Both the position numbers and the translations under genes were made by a program. Positions 1 to 5,725 of a stretch of 11,640 nt of DNA are shown piece after piece. This stretch comes from Candidatus Culexmicrobium profundum (lineage in GTDB: Archaea; Thermoproteota; Methanomethylicia; Culexarchaeales; Culexmicrobiaceae). The notes under the pieces were generated by a model. The model ran no database searches, had not been told where the DNA came from, and saw only the letters and a program-made list of their open reading frames with translations. The DNA is taken from positions 1 to 11,640 of the forward strand of contig JANZKD010000045.1 in assembly GCA_025061245.1 (NCBI GenBank), in the 5' to 3' direction. Numbering within the stretch: position 1 is the stretch's first letter; every line of letters begins with the position of its first letter.

Positions 1-85
1 CTCCGAAGAGTGAGGCGAAGAATCCTCTTCTAAGTGGGAACCATTTCTTTAGGTTTTCAGTTTTAATTATGGGTTCTTCAGGCAT
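1..85 (-). CDS. Oligopeptide/dipeptide ABC transporter ATPase, DppF/OppF-like (partial, N-terminus only)
   Basis: Only the first 28 codons lie in the window, starting at ATG 83-85 and running off the left edge. The start reads MPEEPIIKTENLKKWFPLRR, followed by GFFASLFG. This matches the usual opening of OppF/DppF ATPases, where a conserved NLKKxFP beta-strand is followed by a short RRG segment before the Walker A region. The start lies 4 nt after the stop of the DppD-like gene, and a GGGGTGA ribosome site overlaps that stop, so the two are translationally linked. OppF-type subunits pair with OppD-type subunits as the cytoplasmic motor of a peptide importer. The ATPase motifs themselves are outside the window, so the family call rests on the N-terminus and on gene order. 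Confidence 0.75.
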   Translation of the reverse strand, partial: MPEEPIIKTENLKKWFPLRRGFFASLFG

Positions 86-89
86 TTTT

Positions 90-1046
90 TCACCCCACTA
101 AATGGCATGAAACTATATGTCCTCCTCCAAGCTTCACTACCTTTGGCTCCTCTTTTCTGCATATTGGCATTGCTTGTGGGCATCTTGGATGGAATCTGCA
201 TCCCGGCGGTGGGTTTAGTAGGTTTGGAGGGCTTCCTGGAATTGATTGTAATGATTTCTTTGGTCCTCTTATGCTTGGGAATGCTCCTATGAGTCCCTTG
301 GTGTAGGGATGTTGTGGGTTTTTGAATATGTCTCTAGCGCTTCCATATTCTACTATTTTTCCAGCGTACATTATAGCTACTCTATCGCACATTTCAGCGA
401 TTATTGATAGGTCGTGTGTGATTAGGATCATTGACAAGTTTAATCTAGTCTTCAAGTTTCTCATGACCTCTAATACTTGAGCTTGAACTATTACGTCTAG
501 GGCTGTTGCGGGTTCATCTGCAATTAGAAGCTTTGGATTACATGCCAAGGCCATGGCAATCATTGCCCTCTGCCTCATGCCGCCGCTAAATTCATGTGGG
601 TAATCCTGTGCTCTTGAGGGGTCGATTCCAACCATTTCAAGTAGCTTTTCAGCTCTCTCCCAAGCCTCCTTCTCGCTAACATTCTTTTCATGGGCTAGAA
701 TTGCCTCTGCAATTTGATCTCCAACTTTAAATACTGGGTTGAGAGCATTCATTGCTCCTTGAAATATCATTGCAATACCCTTCCATCTAATACGCCTAAT
801 ATCAGAATCCTTCATGGTGACTAGATCTTTACCCTCAAAAATTATCTTTCCACCAATAATTTTACCTGGAGGTGGAATCAACTTTATAATTGAAAGCGCT
901 GTAGTAGTCTTACCACAGCCAGACTCACCAGCTAAACCAACAGTTTCACCCTTCTCAACATCAAAGGAAACACCGTCAACAGCCTTAACCGGCCCCCTCA
1001 AAGTGAAGTAGTAGGTTTTTAATTCACGCACTTCCAACAAGGGCAA
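90..1046 (-). CDS. Dipeptide/oligopeptide ABC transporter ATPase, DppD/OppD-like
   Basis: This 318-residue cytoplasmic ATPase should power import of peptides (or, in some archaeal relatives, oligosaccharides) through a membrane permease pair. Walker A GESGCGKTT is at residues 40-48, the Q-loop glutamine at 96, the signature SGGMRQR at 154-160, Walker B LLIADEP at 173-179 and the switch histidine at 211. The C-terminal oligo_HPY-type region holds four cysteines (283, 289, 296, 314), the pattern that ligates a [4Fe-4S] cluster in structurally studied OppD/DppD subunits. The start is TTG at 1044-1046, with GGAGGT at 1053-1058 six bases upstream; no ATG in frame fits better. It is the first gene of its operon and is followed 4 nt later by the DppF-like gene. 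No permease genes lie upstream, so they must be downstream of dppF or elsewhere. Family call is firm; substrate is not determined. Confidence 0.93.
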   Translation of the reverse strand: MPLLEVRELKTYYFTLRGPVKAVDGVSFDVEKGETVGLAGESGCGKTTTALSIIKLIPPPGKIIGGKIIFEGKDLVTMKDSDIRRIRWKGIAMIFQGAMNALNPVFKVGDQIAEAILAHEKNVSEKEAWERAEKLLEMVGIDPSRAQDYPHEFSGGMRQRAMIAMALACNPKLLIADEPATALDVIVQAQVLEVMRNLKTRLNLSMILITHDLSIIAEMCDRVAIMYAGKIVEYGSARDIFKNPQHPYTKGLIGAFPSIRGPKKSLQSIPGSPPNLLNPPPGCRFHPRCPQAMPICRKEEPKVVKLGGGHIVSCHLVG

Positions 1047-1110
1047 GAATGAACCTCCATTCTATCCTCGCTCTCATCCCTCTCAGCGAATTCATTATGT
1101 AACAAACTCC

Positions 1111-1116
1111 TATAAA
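1111..1116 (-). promoter_or_regulatory. Candidate TATA box for the peptide-transporter ATPase operon
   Basis: The minus strand reads AACATTTATAGGAG here. A TATA box centred near 1113 would place the transcription start near 1087. That gives a leader of about 40 nt containing the GGAGGT ribosome site of the TTG start at 1046. A second AT-rich candidate, GGTTAAAAATAG, lies about 12 bases further upstream. Position and sequence only. Confidence 0.35.
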
Positions 1117-1192
1117 TGTTTACTATTTTTAACCGTTCTGACTCGCCTAAACTTCTATATTGCACTTCTATTATAGAAATATTTCCATAACA

Positions 1193-1273
1193 CTACTCCT
1201 CAAACTTCAAAACTTCAACAACCCTCTGAATAATAAACCTCAAAAAGAAAACAATAGATATAGCTCCACCCAA
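1193..1273 (-). other. Short hydrophobic ORF, possible small membrane protein or gene remnant
   Basis: On the minus strand a TTG at 1271-1273 opens a 26-codon frame ending in TAG at 1193-1195. It encodes a hydrophobic stretch (GGAISIVFFLRFIIQRVV) followed by an acidic tail (EVLKFEE). Just upstream, in another frame, TTG at 1287-1289 begins LLSLLFG, and a one-base shift near 1271 would join the two into a longer single-helix peptide. A GGAG lies only three bases before that TTG. The A/C-rich plus strand here makes hydrophobic GTT/TTG-rich codons likely by chance on the minus strand. I list it as a possibility, not a called gene. Confidence 0.2.
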
Positions 1274-1347
1274 ACAACAAGCTCAGCAAAACTCCTATAA
1301 GGGAAAATACACCCCCACCCAAGCCATATCAATGCATCAAAATCCAG

Positions 1348-1439
1348 TGGTGCGGCGGCCGGGATTTGAACCCGGGTCGCGGGCTATCTTCAACCCGTTC
1401 GGAAGGCCCGTGTCCTAGTCCAGGCTAGACGACCGCCGC
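1348..1439 (-). tRNA. tRNA-Gly (UCC anticodon), intron-containing, CCA encoded
   Basis: Read on the minus strand, the acceptor arms GCGGCGG (1433-1439) and CCGCCGC (1352-1358) pair perfectly. The D-stem is GTCT/GGAC. The anticodon stem CGGGC (1406-1410) pairs with GCCCG (1380-1384), and the T-arm is CCGGG-TTCAAAT-CCCGG. Removing a 14-nt insert gives a seven-base loop CTTCCGA with anticodon UCC. A glycine acceptor beginning GCGG with discriminator A fits archaeal tRNA-Gly. CCA is genomically encoded (1348-1350) after the discriminator A at 1351. The mature molecule including CCA would be 78 nt. It is divergent from the 2-oxoacid oxidoreductase operon. Confidence 0.95.
1386..1399 (-). other. 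14-nt tRNA intron at position 37/38 with bulge-helix-bulge
   Basis: The insert, read on the minus strand, is AACGGGTTGAAGAT. CUUC (loop positions 32-35) pairs with GAAG in the intron as the 4-bp central helix. It is flanked by the three-base bulges CG^A and AU^A, with the anticodon stem as outer helix and a 7-base loop replacing an inner helix. This is the standard substrate of archaeal tRNA splicing endonuclease, which cuts after the second base of each bulge. Splicing there restores a normal seven-base loop. Confidence 0.9.
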
Positions 1440-1470
1440 TTGTCTTCTATTAATTCAATTTGTTGGGGTT

Positions 1471-1480
1471 ATTAATATTT
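1471..1480 (-). promoter_or_regulatory. Candidate TATA box for tRNA-Gly
   Basis: The minus strand reads AAATATTAAT about 32-41 bases before the mature tRNA 5' end. With the usual archaeal spacing, transcription would start near 1450, giving a leader of about 11 nt for RNase P to remove. AT-richness makes chance matches easy. Confidence 0.3.
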
Positions 1481-1494
1481 GTGTATTTTTGTTT

Positions 1495-1518
1495 TTTGTC
1501 AATTTGTTTTTCGACAAA
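1495..1518. repeat. Inverted repeat TTTGTC/GACAAA just upstream of the oxidoreductase promoter
   Basis: TTTGTC at 1495-1500 is the exact reverse complement of GACAAA at 1513-1518, with a 12-base spacer. The right arm sits on the BRE position of the TATA box at 1520-1527, so a dimeric regulator bound here would block TFB. No known archaeal operator matches it to my knowledge, and 6-bp arms can occur by chance. Confidence 0.35.
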
Positions 1519-1527
1519 GTTTTATAG
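1514..1527 (+). promoter_or_regulatory. BRE/TATA promoter of the 2-oxoacid:ferredoxin oxidoreductase operon
   Basis: ACAAAG followed by TTTTATAG gives a purine-rich BRE and TATA box. The expected start of transcription is about 1550, a few bases before an ATG at 1555 and about 30 bases before the TTG at 1581 used by the gamma subunit. The GGGAGGA ribosome site at 1564-1570 would therefore be in the transcript. Confidence 0.55.
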
Positions 1528-1580
1528 CATAATGCTTTTTATCTTCTTTTACCTATGGCTGGTGGGAGGATTGGTATTAT

Positions 1581-2153
1581 TTGTTACGGGGCTTTGAGGT
1601 TAGGTTTCATGGCAGGGGTGGACAGGGTGTTGTCACTGCTGCGCGGCTGCTTGTTGAGGCTGCTTTCATTGAGGGGAAGTGGGGTCAGAGTATTCCAATG
1701 TTCGGTGCTGAGCGTAGGGGTGCTCCTGTACTAGCCTTTGCACGTATTTCAAGTTCTCCTATTAGGCGTCATAGTCAGATTTATGAGCCTGATGCTGTTG
1801 TTGTTTTGGATTCTAAGATTTTGAGTTTGGTTGATGTTACTAGTGGTTTGAAGCCTAATGGACTTATTTTGATTAACAGTAGGAAGAGTCCAAGTGAATT
1901 TCATTTTGACAGTTTTAGGGTTGGAGTTGTTGATGCTACTGGTATTGCAGTAGATTTAGGCTTGTATTTCGCTGGTTTTCCTGCTGTTAACACTGCTATG
2001 ATTGGAGCTTTGTCGAGGGTTTCAGATATTGTATCTATAAATTCTATTGTTCAAGCAATTAGGCATGATTTTTCAGGTACATTGGCTGAGAAGAATGCTA
2101 GGGCCGCTAGTTTGGCTTATGATTCAGTTTCATTTTTGGAGGGTGGATTATGA
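1581..2153 (+). CDS. 2-oxoacid:ferredoxin oxidoreductase, gamma subunit (POR/VOR family)
   Basis: This 190-residue protein is the gamma subunit of a pyruvate- or branched-chain 2-oxoacid:ferredoxin oxidoreductase. The enzyme oxidises a 2-oxo acid with CoA to acyl-CoA and CO2 and reduces ferredoxin. The conserved HGRGGQGVVTAARLL segment is at residues 10-24 and FGAERRGAPV at 41-50, both hallmarks of the family; length is typical. The start is TTG at 1581 because the reading frame upstream has no ATG, GTG or other TTG near the promoter. GGGAGGA at 1564-1570 lies a little far upstream (about 10-11 bases). An ATG at 1555 better suits the promoter but is in another frame. The gene ends in ATGA shared with the delta subunit. 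Its codons end overwhelmingly in T or G, unlike the beta subunit at the other end of the operon. Confidence 0.93.
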   Translation: MLRGFEVRFHGRGGQGVVTAARLLVEAAFIEGKWGQSIPMFGAERRGAPVLAFARISSSPIRRHSQIYEPDAVVVLDSKILSLVDVTSGLKPNGLILINSRKSPSEFHFDSFRVGVVDATGIAVDLGLYFAGFPAVNTAMIGALSRVSDIVSINSIVQAIRHDFSGTLAEKNARAASLAYDSVSFLEGGL

Positions 2154-2422
2154 GTGTTGAGAAGATTCCCTTGACACCTTATTCAAAGCCGAGTGAAGGT
2201 TCTGCTGGTCCAACTGGTGTTTGGAGGATTTTCAAGCCAGTTATAGATCAGTCTAAGTGTATTCACTGCCTATTATGCTGGCTTTACTGTCCTGAGGGGA
2301 CTATTAGGCGTGTTGGTGATGATAGAATGAAGGTTGAAGTTGACTATCAATACTGTAAGGGTTGCGGTATATGTGCTAATGAATGTCCAGTCAAGGCAAT
2401 AGAGATGGTTTTGGAGGAGTAG
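2150..2422 (+). CDS. 2-oxoacid:ferredoxin oxidoreductase, delta subunit (two [4Fe-4S] ferredoxin-like)
   Basis: This 90-residue electron-transfer subunit passes electrons from the catalytic TPP/Fe-S centre of the complex to external ferredoxin. It carries two complete CxxCxxCxxxCP motifs: cysteines 37, 40, 43, 47 and 69, 72, 75, 79. Each set would ligate one [4Fe-4S] cluster, as in archaeal PorD/VorD. The N-terminal 30 residues (with KPSEGSAGPTGVWRIFKP) are the usual extension that docks the subunit. The ATG overlaps the gamma stop by four bases (ATGA), with GGAGGGTGG at 2138-2146 as ribosome site, so translation is coupled. It is a separate small gene here rather than a domain of a fused PFOR chain, which is the ancestral four-subunit arrangement. 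Confidence 0.95.
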   Translation: MSVEKIPLTPYSKPSEGSAGPTGVWRIFKPVIDQSKCIHCLLCWLYCPEGTIRRVGDDRMKVEVDYQYCKGCGICANECPVKAIEMVLEE

Positions 2423-2425
2423 GAG

Positions 2426-3619
2426 ATGGCTGTGGGTAAGGTTTTAACTGGAAATTATGCTGTGGCTGAGGCTGTACGTCTTTCTAGGGCTCAAGTCATA
2501 TCTGCTTATCCAATAACTCCTCAGACAACTATTATTGAGAGGCTGGCTAGATTTGTTGAAACCGGTCAGTTGAAGGCTAAATTTGTTAGAGTTGAGAGTG
2601 AGCATAGCGCCATGGCTGCCTGTATTGGTGCATCTGCAGCTGGAGCACGTGTCTTCACAGCCACATCATCACATGGTCTACTATATATGAGTGAGATGGT
2701 TTGGTGGGCTGGTATGGGTAGATATCCAATGGTTATGGCTGTGGTTACAAGGGCTATTGCACCTCCATGGTCTATTTGGAGTGAGCATAACGACGCCCTA
2801 GCGCATAGGGACTGCGGCTGGATAATTTATTTTGCTGAGGATAATCAAGAGGCATTGGACTATGTGATTCAAGCATACCGTGTAACTGAGGATGAACGTG
2901 TACTTCAACCTGTAATGGTTACATTGGATGCCTTCATCCTATCCCACACCTATGCCCCAGTCTTCATGCCTGAGCAATCGGATGTGGACAGCTATCTTCC
3001 ACCACCAGGTTCAAGAAAGCTTCCATACAGATTGGATGTCGACAATCCAGTTACCCATGGAAATCTAATGTATCCAGATCGCTTGATGGAGTTTAGATAT
3101 CAAATTCAAAGGGCAATGAATAATGCTAAGCAGGTAATAGTTGAAGCTGGTAGAAAGTATGGTAGAATTTCAGGTAGATACTATGAAAGCCTAATTGAAA
3201 CCTATAAGTGTAGTGATGCAAATACAGCTATAATCTCCATTGGCTCATCAGCTGGAGACGCTAAAGATGCAGTTGACTTTCTAAGGAATGAAGGCTATAA
3301 AATTGGATTCATAAAGTTGAGGGTTATAAGGCCATTCCCAGTTGAAGAGTTAAGGGAAATTTGCAGTGGAATGAAGGTTGTAGGAGTTGTTGATAGAAAT
3401 GTCTCCTATGGTTTAGGCGGAATAATTCATGGTGAAGTTAAAACTTCACTTAAAGGTGTGAAAACCACTGTTCAAAGCTTCATTGCAGGTTTAGGTGGAA
3501 GGGACATTAGAGTTGAAGACTTCATTCAAGTTGGGAAAACAATCTGTGAAATGGCTGACAAGGGTTTAGAGGAGCAGCCTCCCATATGGGTTAACTTGAA
3601 GAGAGAGGTGATTCCATAA
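2426..3619 (+). CDS. 2-oxoacid:ferredoxin oxidoreductase, alpha subunit (VorA/PorA-like)
   Basis: This 397-residue alpha subunit contributes the pyrimidine-side TPP domain and the substrate pocket. SAYPITPQT is at residues 26-34, with T31 the conserved catalytic-site threonine. VESEHSAMAACIGASAAGAR follows at 56-75. IAPPWSIW at 111-118 and HRDCGW at 127-132 lie near the region that shapes substrate choice, and AGLGGRD at 354-360 belongs to the C-terminal transketolase-like domain. The GNYA opening and the APPWS segment resemble 2-ketoisovalerate (VOR) alpha chains more than pyruvate (POR) chains from memory of archaeal examples, while other stretches fit both. The substrate is therefore unsettled; branched-chain 2-oxo acids are my first guess. 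ATG starts 3 nt after the delta stop with GGAGGAG just upstream. TAA overlaps the beta ATG by one base. Confidence 0.94.
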   Translation: MAVGKVLTGNYAVAEAVRLSRAQVISAYPITPQTTIIERLARFVETGQLKAKFVRVESEHSAMAACIGASAAGARVFTATSSHGLLYMSEMVWWAGMGRYPMVMAVVTRAIAPPWSIWSEHNDALAHRDCGWIIYFAEDNQEALDYVIQAYRVTEDERVLQPVMVTLDAFILSHTYAPVFMPEQSDVDSYLPPPGSRKLPYRLDVDNPVTHGNLMYPDRLMEFRYQIQRAMNNAKQVIVEAGRKYGRISGRYYESLIETYKCSDANTAIISIGSSAGDAKDAVDFLRNEGYKIGFIKLRVIRPFPVEELREICSGMKVVGVVDRNVSYGLGGIIHGEVKTSLKGVKTTVQSFIAGLGGRDIRVEDFIQVGKTICEMADKGLEEQPPIWVNLKREVIP

Positions 3620-4527
3620 TGGTTACAGTTAGAGATCTACCTCTAGAAGAATATTGGCTTCCTGGAAATGCCTCCTGCCCTGGATGTCCAGCCTCTCTAG
3701 GATTAAGAATGCTTACAAAGGCTCTGGGCAACAGGTTTATTCTAGTTGTACCAGCCTGCTGCTCAACCATAATTCAAGGTCCATATCCCAAGACAGCTGC
3801 AAACTTCCCCATATTAAACATAGCCTTCGCAGCCTCAGCAGCTGCTGCTGCAGGTGTAGCTGGAGCACTGGAATTTCAAGGTAAATCAGACATACCAGTG
3901 GTTGTTTGGGCCGGTGATGGTGGAACAGCTGACATTGGAATTCAAGCTCTAAGCGGTGTAGCTGAGAGGGGTGACAATATAATTTACATATGCTATGACA
4001 ATGAAGCCTACATGAACACTGGAATTCAACGTAGCGGAGCAACACCTTATGGTGCATGGACAACTACAACTTGGACTGGTAAGAAGGAGTTTAAAAAGGA
4101 TGTTCCAATGATAATGGCAGCCCATAACATTCCATATGTTGCAACTGCATGCGTATCATATCCAATAGACTTCGTCCAGAAGATTCAAAAAGCATCCAAA
4201 ATGAAGGGTACAAAGTACATTCACCTACTAGCTCCATGTCCACCTGGATGGAGATTCCCATCAAGTAAAACAATCGAGGTAGGGAGACTTGCAGTTCAAA
4301 CTGGAACGTGGGTTCTATTTGAAATTGAATATGGAGTATTCAAGCTAACTGGTCCAAGCCGTGCATTAATAGATAAGAGTAAGCGTAAGCCAATTAGAGA
4401 ATACCTTAAACTTCAAGATAGATTCGCTAGAATGTCTGATGAAGATGTTGAGAAACTGCAGAAATTCATTGACTCTCAATGGGAGCACTATAAGTTGTTG
4501 ATGGAAACATCTAAAGGGATGAAGTAA
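3619..4527 (+). CDS. 2-oxoacid:ferredoxin oxidoreductase, beta subunit (TPP-binding)
   Basis: This 302-residue beta subunit binds the thiamine diphosphate pyrophosphate with Mg2+ and one [4Fe-4S] cluster next to it. GDGGTADIG (99-107) and YDNEAYMNTG (126-135) form the TPP/Mg motif. Cluster ligands are C20 and C23 (SCPGC), C47 or C48, and C207 (APCPPGW), matching archaeal PorB/VorB. The ATG shares one base with the alpha stop (TAATG), and GAGGTG at 3605-3610 is the ribosome site. Codons here end in A much more often than in the gamma gene. The last 17 bases overlap, tail to tail, the end of the GlmU-like gene on the other strand, so there is no room for a conventional terminator between the operons. 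Confidence 0.95.
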   Translation: MVTVRDLPLEEYWLPGNASCPGCPASLGLRMLTKALGNRFILVVPACCSTIIQGPYPKTAANFPILNIAFAASAAAAAGVAGALEFQGKSDIPVVVWAGDGGTADIGIQALSGVAERGDNIIYICYDNEAYMNTGIQRSGATPYGAWTTTTWTGKKEFKKDVPMIMAAHNIPYVATACVSYPIDFVQKIQKASKMKGTKYIHLLAPCPPGWRFPSSKTIEVGRLAVQTGTWVLFEIEYGVFKLTGPSRALIDKSKRKPIREYLKLQDRFARMSDEDVEKLQKFIDSQWEHYKLLMETSKGMK

Positions 4528-5716
4528 AGGATACATCGTTTATGACAAGAGTGTTCCTAGGTACAACTGATCTAGGGTAAACTGATATTCCAGGTAGAAT
4601 TATCGACTCACATCCGATAAAGGAGTAGTCTCCAACGATACTTCCAAGCCTTTTCCTTCCGCTATCCACTCTAACACCCTTAATATTCATCTTAATTGTA
4701 GATCCATCTGGATTTCTATTCCTAAACTCAACTCCACCCTCAATGATGCATTTCTCACCAATAATTGAATCTAAAATTTTACAGCCTCCTTCAATAATTG
4801 TTTCATTTAAAATTATGCTGTTCATTATGATGCATTTAGCTCCAACCTTTACTCCATCGCTGAGGGATACGCTTGGACCAATGATGCATTCATCCTTAAT
4901 TACGCAGTTGTCTCCAATTATAACTGGAGGTATAAACTTGACTTTCCCTTCAATTCTTACATTTTCACCCATCTCTACTCCATCAACCCTCTCCCTAAGC
5001 ATCTTTGCATTGGCTTCCAGTAGGTCCCATGGTCTACCAATATCAAACCACCAATCCCTAGGAGACTTTAAAACAGCAACTCTCTCACCCATTTCAACTA
5101 GTCTTTGAATGGTGTCAGTGAACTCCAATTCCCCTCTAGGTGATATTGGAGTTTTCCTTATTTCTGGGAAGACTTTTTTTCCCTCTATAATGTAGATTCC
5201 ACCGTTAATCAAGTTGCTTGGCTCTTCTCCACGCTTAGGTTTCTCAACAACCTTCACTAGAAATCCATTTTCATCAATTACTAGTACTCCGTAGTTCCAT
5301 GGATCATCCACTTCAACTCCAACCATTGTTATGGCTGCATTCTTCTCTCTGTGAAGCCTTAACGCATCCCTGACAACTTCACTTTTAACAGTTATATCTC
5401 CATAGACTACAATGCATGTTTCATTTCCAATAAATTTCTCTGCAGTCATTATGGCGTGGGCTGTCCCTCTAGGTTCACCCTGCTCAATATATTCTATTGT
5501 GACTCCATATTTTCCTCCATCTCCTATTAGGCTACATATTTTCTCCTTCAGGTAATGTACAATTAATCCAATGTGATTTACACCTGCATCTCTAAGTGAT
5601 GTTACAACGTACTCTAGTATTGGTCTGCCTCCTATTGGTAGGAGGTGTTTTGGACGCATGGCTGTTAGCGGGTTTAGTCTGCTTCCAAGGCCTGCTGCAA
5701 GTATGACTGCCTTCAA
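4511..5716 (-). CDS. Bifunctional GlmU-like sugar-1-phosphate nucleotidylyltransferase / acyltransferase
   Basis: This 401-residue cytoplasmic enzyme should activate a sugar-1-phosphate with UTP or dTTP and possibly acetylate an amino sugar first. The N-terminal nucleotidylyltransferase has AAGLGSRLNPLT (7-18), RPKHLLPIGGRPIL (21-34), YGD with metal-binding D107, VEKPK (157-161) and NGGIYI (171-176). From about 249 to 385 a left-handed beta-helix of hexapeptide repeats follows (IGDNCVIKDECIIG and similar). It ends with the RKRLGSIVGDYSFIG segment usual in archaeal GlmU-like proteins; the characterised Sulfolobus ST0452 has the same length and plan. Whether acetyltransferase residues are intact cannot be told by eye. 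The start is TTG at 5714-5716 with AGGTGG five bases upstream, overlapping the preceding stop (9-nt gap). It is the last gene of the DUF354-Gfo/Idh-GlmU operon. Confidence 0.92.
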   Translation of the reverse strand: MKAVILAAGLGSRLNPLTAMRPKHLLPIGGRPILEYVVTSLRDAGVNHIGLIVHYLKEKICSLIGDGGKYGVTIEYIEQGEPRGTAHAIMTAEKFIGNETCIVVYGDITVKSEVVRDALRLHREKNAAITMVGVEVDDPWNYGVLVIDENGFLVKVVEKPKRGEEPSNLINGGIYIIEGKKVFPEIRKTPISPRGELEFTDTIQRLVEMGERVAVLKSPRDWWFDIGRPWDLLEANAKMLRERVDGVEMGENVRIEGKVKFIPPVIIGDNCVIKDECIIGPSVSLSDGVKVGAKCIIMNSIILNETIIEGGCKILDSIIGEKCIIEGGVEFRNRNPDGSTIKMNIKGVRVDSGRKRLGSIVGDYSFIGCESIILPGISVYPRSVVPRNTLVINDVSFTSSL

Positions 5717-5725
5717 TTAAACCAC

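Larger units (their letters stand above)
1047..1347. other. Intergenic stretch between the peptide-transporter operon and tRNA-Gly
   Basis: About 300 bases without a gene I would defend. The plus strand is very rich in A and C: in 1201-1300 I count 49 A, 28 C, 17 T and 6 G. On the minus strand it holds a TATA-like TTTATA (1111-1116) suited to the transporter operon. It also holds a 23-codon ORF (1024-1095) overlapping the DppD start, and a 26-codon hydrophobic ORF (1193-1273). A short oligo-T run (GATTTTG on the minus strand, about 1340-1346) lies just past the tRNA 3' end and could serve as its terminator. I see no repeats or stable RNA structure. Confidence 0.5.

Noticed and set aside
107..292. 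Plus-strand open frame of about 61 codons over the DppD-like gene
   Set aside because: It lies wholly inside a gene with complete ATPase motifs on the other strand and has no recognisable domain or ribosome site.
1348..1439. tRNA-Glu (UUC) reading of the tRNA gene
   Set aside because: With the anticodon stem CGGGC/GCCCG and the intron at 37/38, the loop is CTTCCGA, placing UCC at 34-36; the acceptor and discriminator also fit glycine.
3737..4063. Minus-strand open frame of about 108 codons opposite the beta subunit, with many Leu, His and Gln residues
   Set aside because: The low-complexity product is the antisense of GCA/CAA-rich coding sequence in a gene with intact TPP and Fe-S motifs.
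4790..5000. Apparent internal repeats in the 3' half of the GlmU-like gene
   Set aside because: They are explained by the hexapeptide repeats of the left-handed beta-helix domain, not by a DNA repeat or CRISPR array.
4743..5108. Plus-strand open frame of about 121 codons opposite the GlmU-like gene
   Set aside because: Its Ser/Pro/Ile-rich product mirrors the hexapeptide repeats of the beta-helix on the minus strand; there is no independent support.
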